Assembly (NCBI GenBank): GCA_947570515.1
Contig: CANOUM010000090.1
Coordinates: 1-6,596 of the forward strand
Direction: 5' to 3'
Length of the DNA stretch: 6,596 bases
From: an uncultured Clostridia bacterium
GTDB lineage: Bacteria > Bacillota > Clostridia > Lachnospirales > Bianqueaceae
Below, in pieces: positions 6,192 through 6,596 of this stretch (the stretch's first letter is position 1; every line of letters begins with the position of its first letter). The notes under the pieces were generated by a model. The model was not told where the DNA came from and made no database searches. It was given only the letters and a program-made list of their open reading frames with translations. A program made the position numbers and the translations under genes.

Positions 6192-6229
6192 AAAGGGCTG
6201 TTGCATATACAACGGCCCTTTTGCTTTCT
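6192..6229 (+). terminator. Intrinsic terminator after ispH-rpsA
   Basis: AAAGGGCTGTTG (6192-6203) pairs with CAACGGCCCTTT (6210-6221) as a 12-bp stem with one T-G wobble and a 6-nt loop (CATATA). It is followed by a broken T-tract (TTGCTTTCT), so termination may be only partial. The A-run on the left arm means it could also act on the opposite strand. Confidence 0.75.
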
Positions 6230-6237
6230 GTATGATC

Positions 6238-6244
6238 AAGGAGG
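6238..6244 (+). promoter_or_regulatory. Ribosome binding site of the exonuclease-like gene
   Basis: AAGGAGG with a 5-nt spacer to GTG 6250. It rules out the in-frame ATG at 6232, which lies upstream of the site and only 10 nt after the terminator stem. Confidence 0.8.
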
Positions 6245-6249
6245 CTGCC

Positions 6250-6596
6250 GTGCGGATTATTGAATCGAAGCTGAATCAGACAGCGCAAGAGAGAGAAGAC
6301 GCTTTGGACAGATGGATGCTGGTAGGCAAGCCGGAGACGATGGTGTTTTTAGATATTGAAACAACAGGATTCTCAAGATTGTATGACAGTGTTTATCTGG
6401 TGGGAATGGTATACTATGAGAAAGGCTTTTTTATTGCTAAACAGTTTTTAGCAGGCAGCCTTTCAGAGGAGGCAGAGCTTATGCAGAAAGCTCTGGCGGA
6501 GCTAAGAAGGTTTTCTATCTGTGTGACGTATAACGGAGAAATGTTTGATCTGCCATTTTTAGAAGAAAGAGCCAAACGCCTCCGGATTTGGAGTGC
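6250..6596 (+). CDS. DEDD-type 3'-5' exonuclease / RNase H-like protein, YprB family (3' end outside window)
   Basis: 115 complete codons are visible before the window ends. After a charged N-terminal segment of about 28 residues comes MVFLDIETTGFS, where D35 and E37 match the DEDD exonuclease motif I. A hydrophobic strand with VYLVGMVYY follows, then TYNGEMFDLPFLEER (93-107), which matches motif II with D100 as the next metal ligand. The short DIETTG plus YNG..FD.PFL combination is typical of the YprB-type RNase H-like domain (predicted exonucleases of unproven substrate). The third motif lies beyond the window, so catalytic completeness cannot be judged. The start is GTG 6250 by its strong ribosome binding site. 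The gene sits directly behind a terminator with no convincing promoter of its own, so it may depend on read-through. Confidence 0.82.
   Translation, partial: MRIIESKLNQTAQEREDALDRWMLVGKPETMVFLDIETTGFSRLYDSVYLVGMVYYEKGFFIAKQFLAGSLSEEAELMQKALAELRRFSICVTYNGEMFDLPFLEERAKRLRIWS

Overview
The window reads as a compact housekeeping operon from a low-to-mid GC, Gram-positive anaerobe of the class Clostridia, probably a Lachnospiraceae-type organism. The main reasons are the single reading frame joining IspH to a four-domain ribosomal protein S1 (a fusion known from Clostridia), the neighbour order cmk then ispH-rpsA, strong AGGAGG-type ribosome binding sites, and the PBP5-type carboxypeptidase next to a pseudouridine synthase. 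The taxonomic call is inference from gene content, not from a database search.

Layout, all on the + strand: (1) the 3' part of a D-alanyl-D-alanine carboxypeptidase (1-689); (2) an RsuA/RluB-type rRNA pseudouridine synthase (599-1315) whose start lies 91 nt inside the previous gene; (3) an 86-nt gap, the only real one within the cluster, holding a 7-bp inverted repeat that covers the next ribosome binding site; (4) an RpiR/MurR-family regulator with HTH and SIS domains (1402-2304); (5) a HI0933/YhiN/BaiN-like flavoprotein (2301-3599), joined by an ATGA overlap; (6) cytidylate kinase cmk (3580-4248), overlapping by 20 nt; (7) the ispH-rpsA fusion (4245-6170), joined by a GTGA overlap; (8) a hairpin terminator (6192-6229); (9) the 5' part of a DEDD-type exonuclease/RNase H-like gene (from 6250), cut by the window end. 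No RNA genes, CRISPR arrays, insertion sequences or phage features were seen.

The genes serve cell-wall trimming, ribosome maturation and translation, CMP recycling and isoprenoid precursor supply, so the set looks like growth-linked housekeeping. The RpiR regulator and the flavoprotein are the members without an obvious place in that theme.

The most interesting signal is inside the ispH-rpsA frame. At the domain junction there is an AGGAGGT sequence 10 nt before an in-frame ATG (Met278), exactly where a free-standing S1 protein would start. Codon use changes sharply at the same point (CGT/CGC arginine codons 3/12 before, 19/23 after; GGT glycine codons 0/18 before, 11/23 after). A TTGAGT-17-TATAAT promoter-like sequence lies about 280 nt upstream within ispH. 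Together these suggest that S1 is also made separately, in larger amounts than the fusion, from one open reading frame. The fusion itself is already known; the separate production of S1 is my inference.
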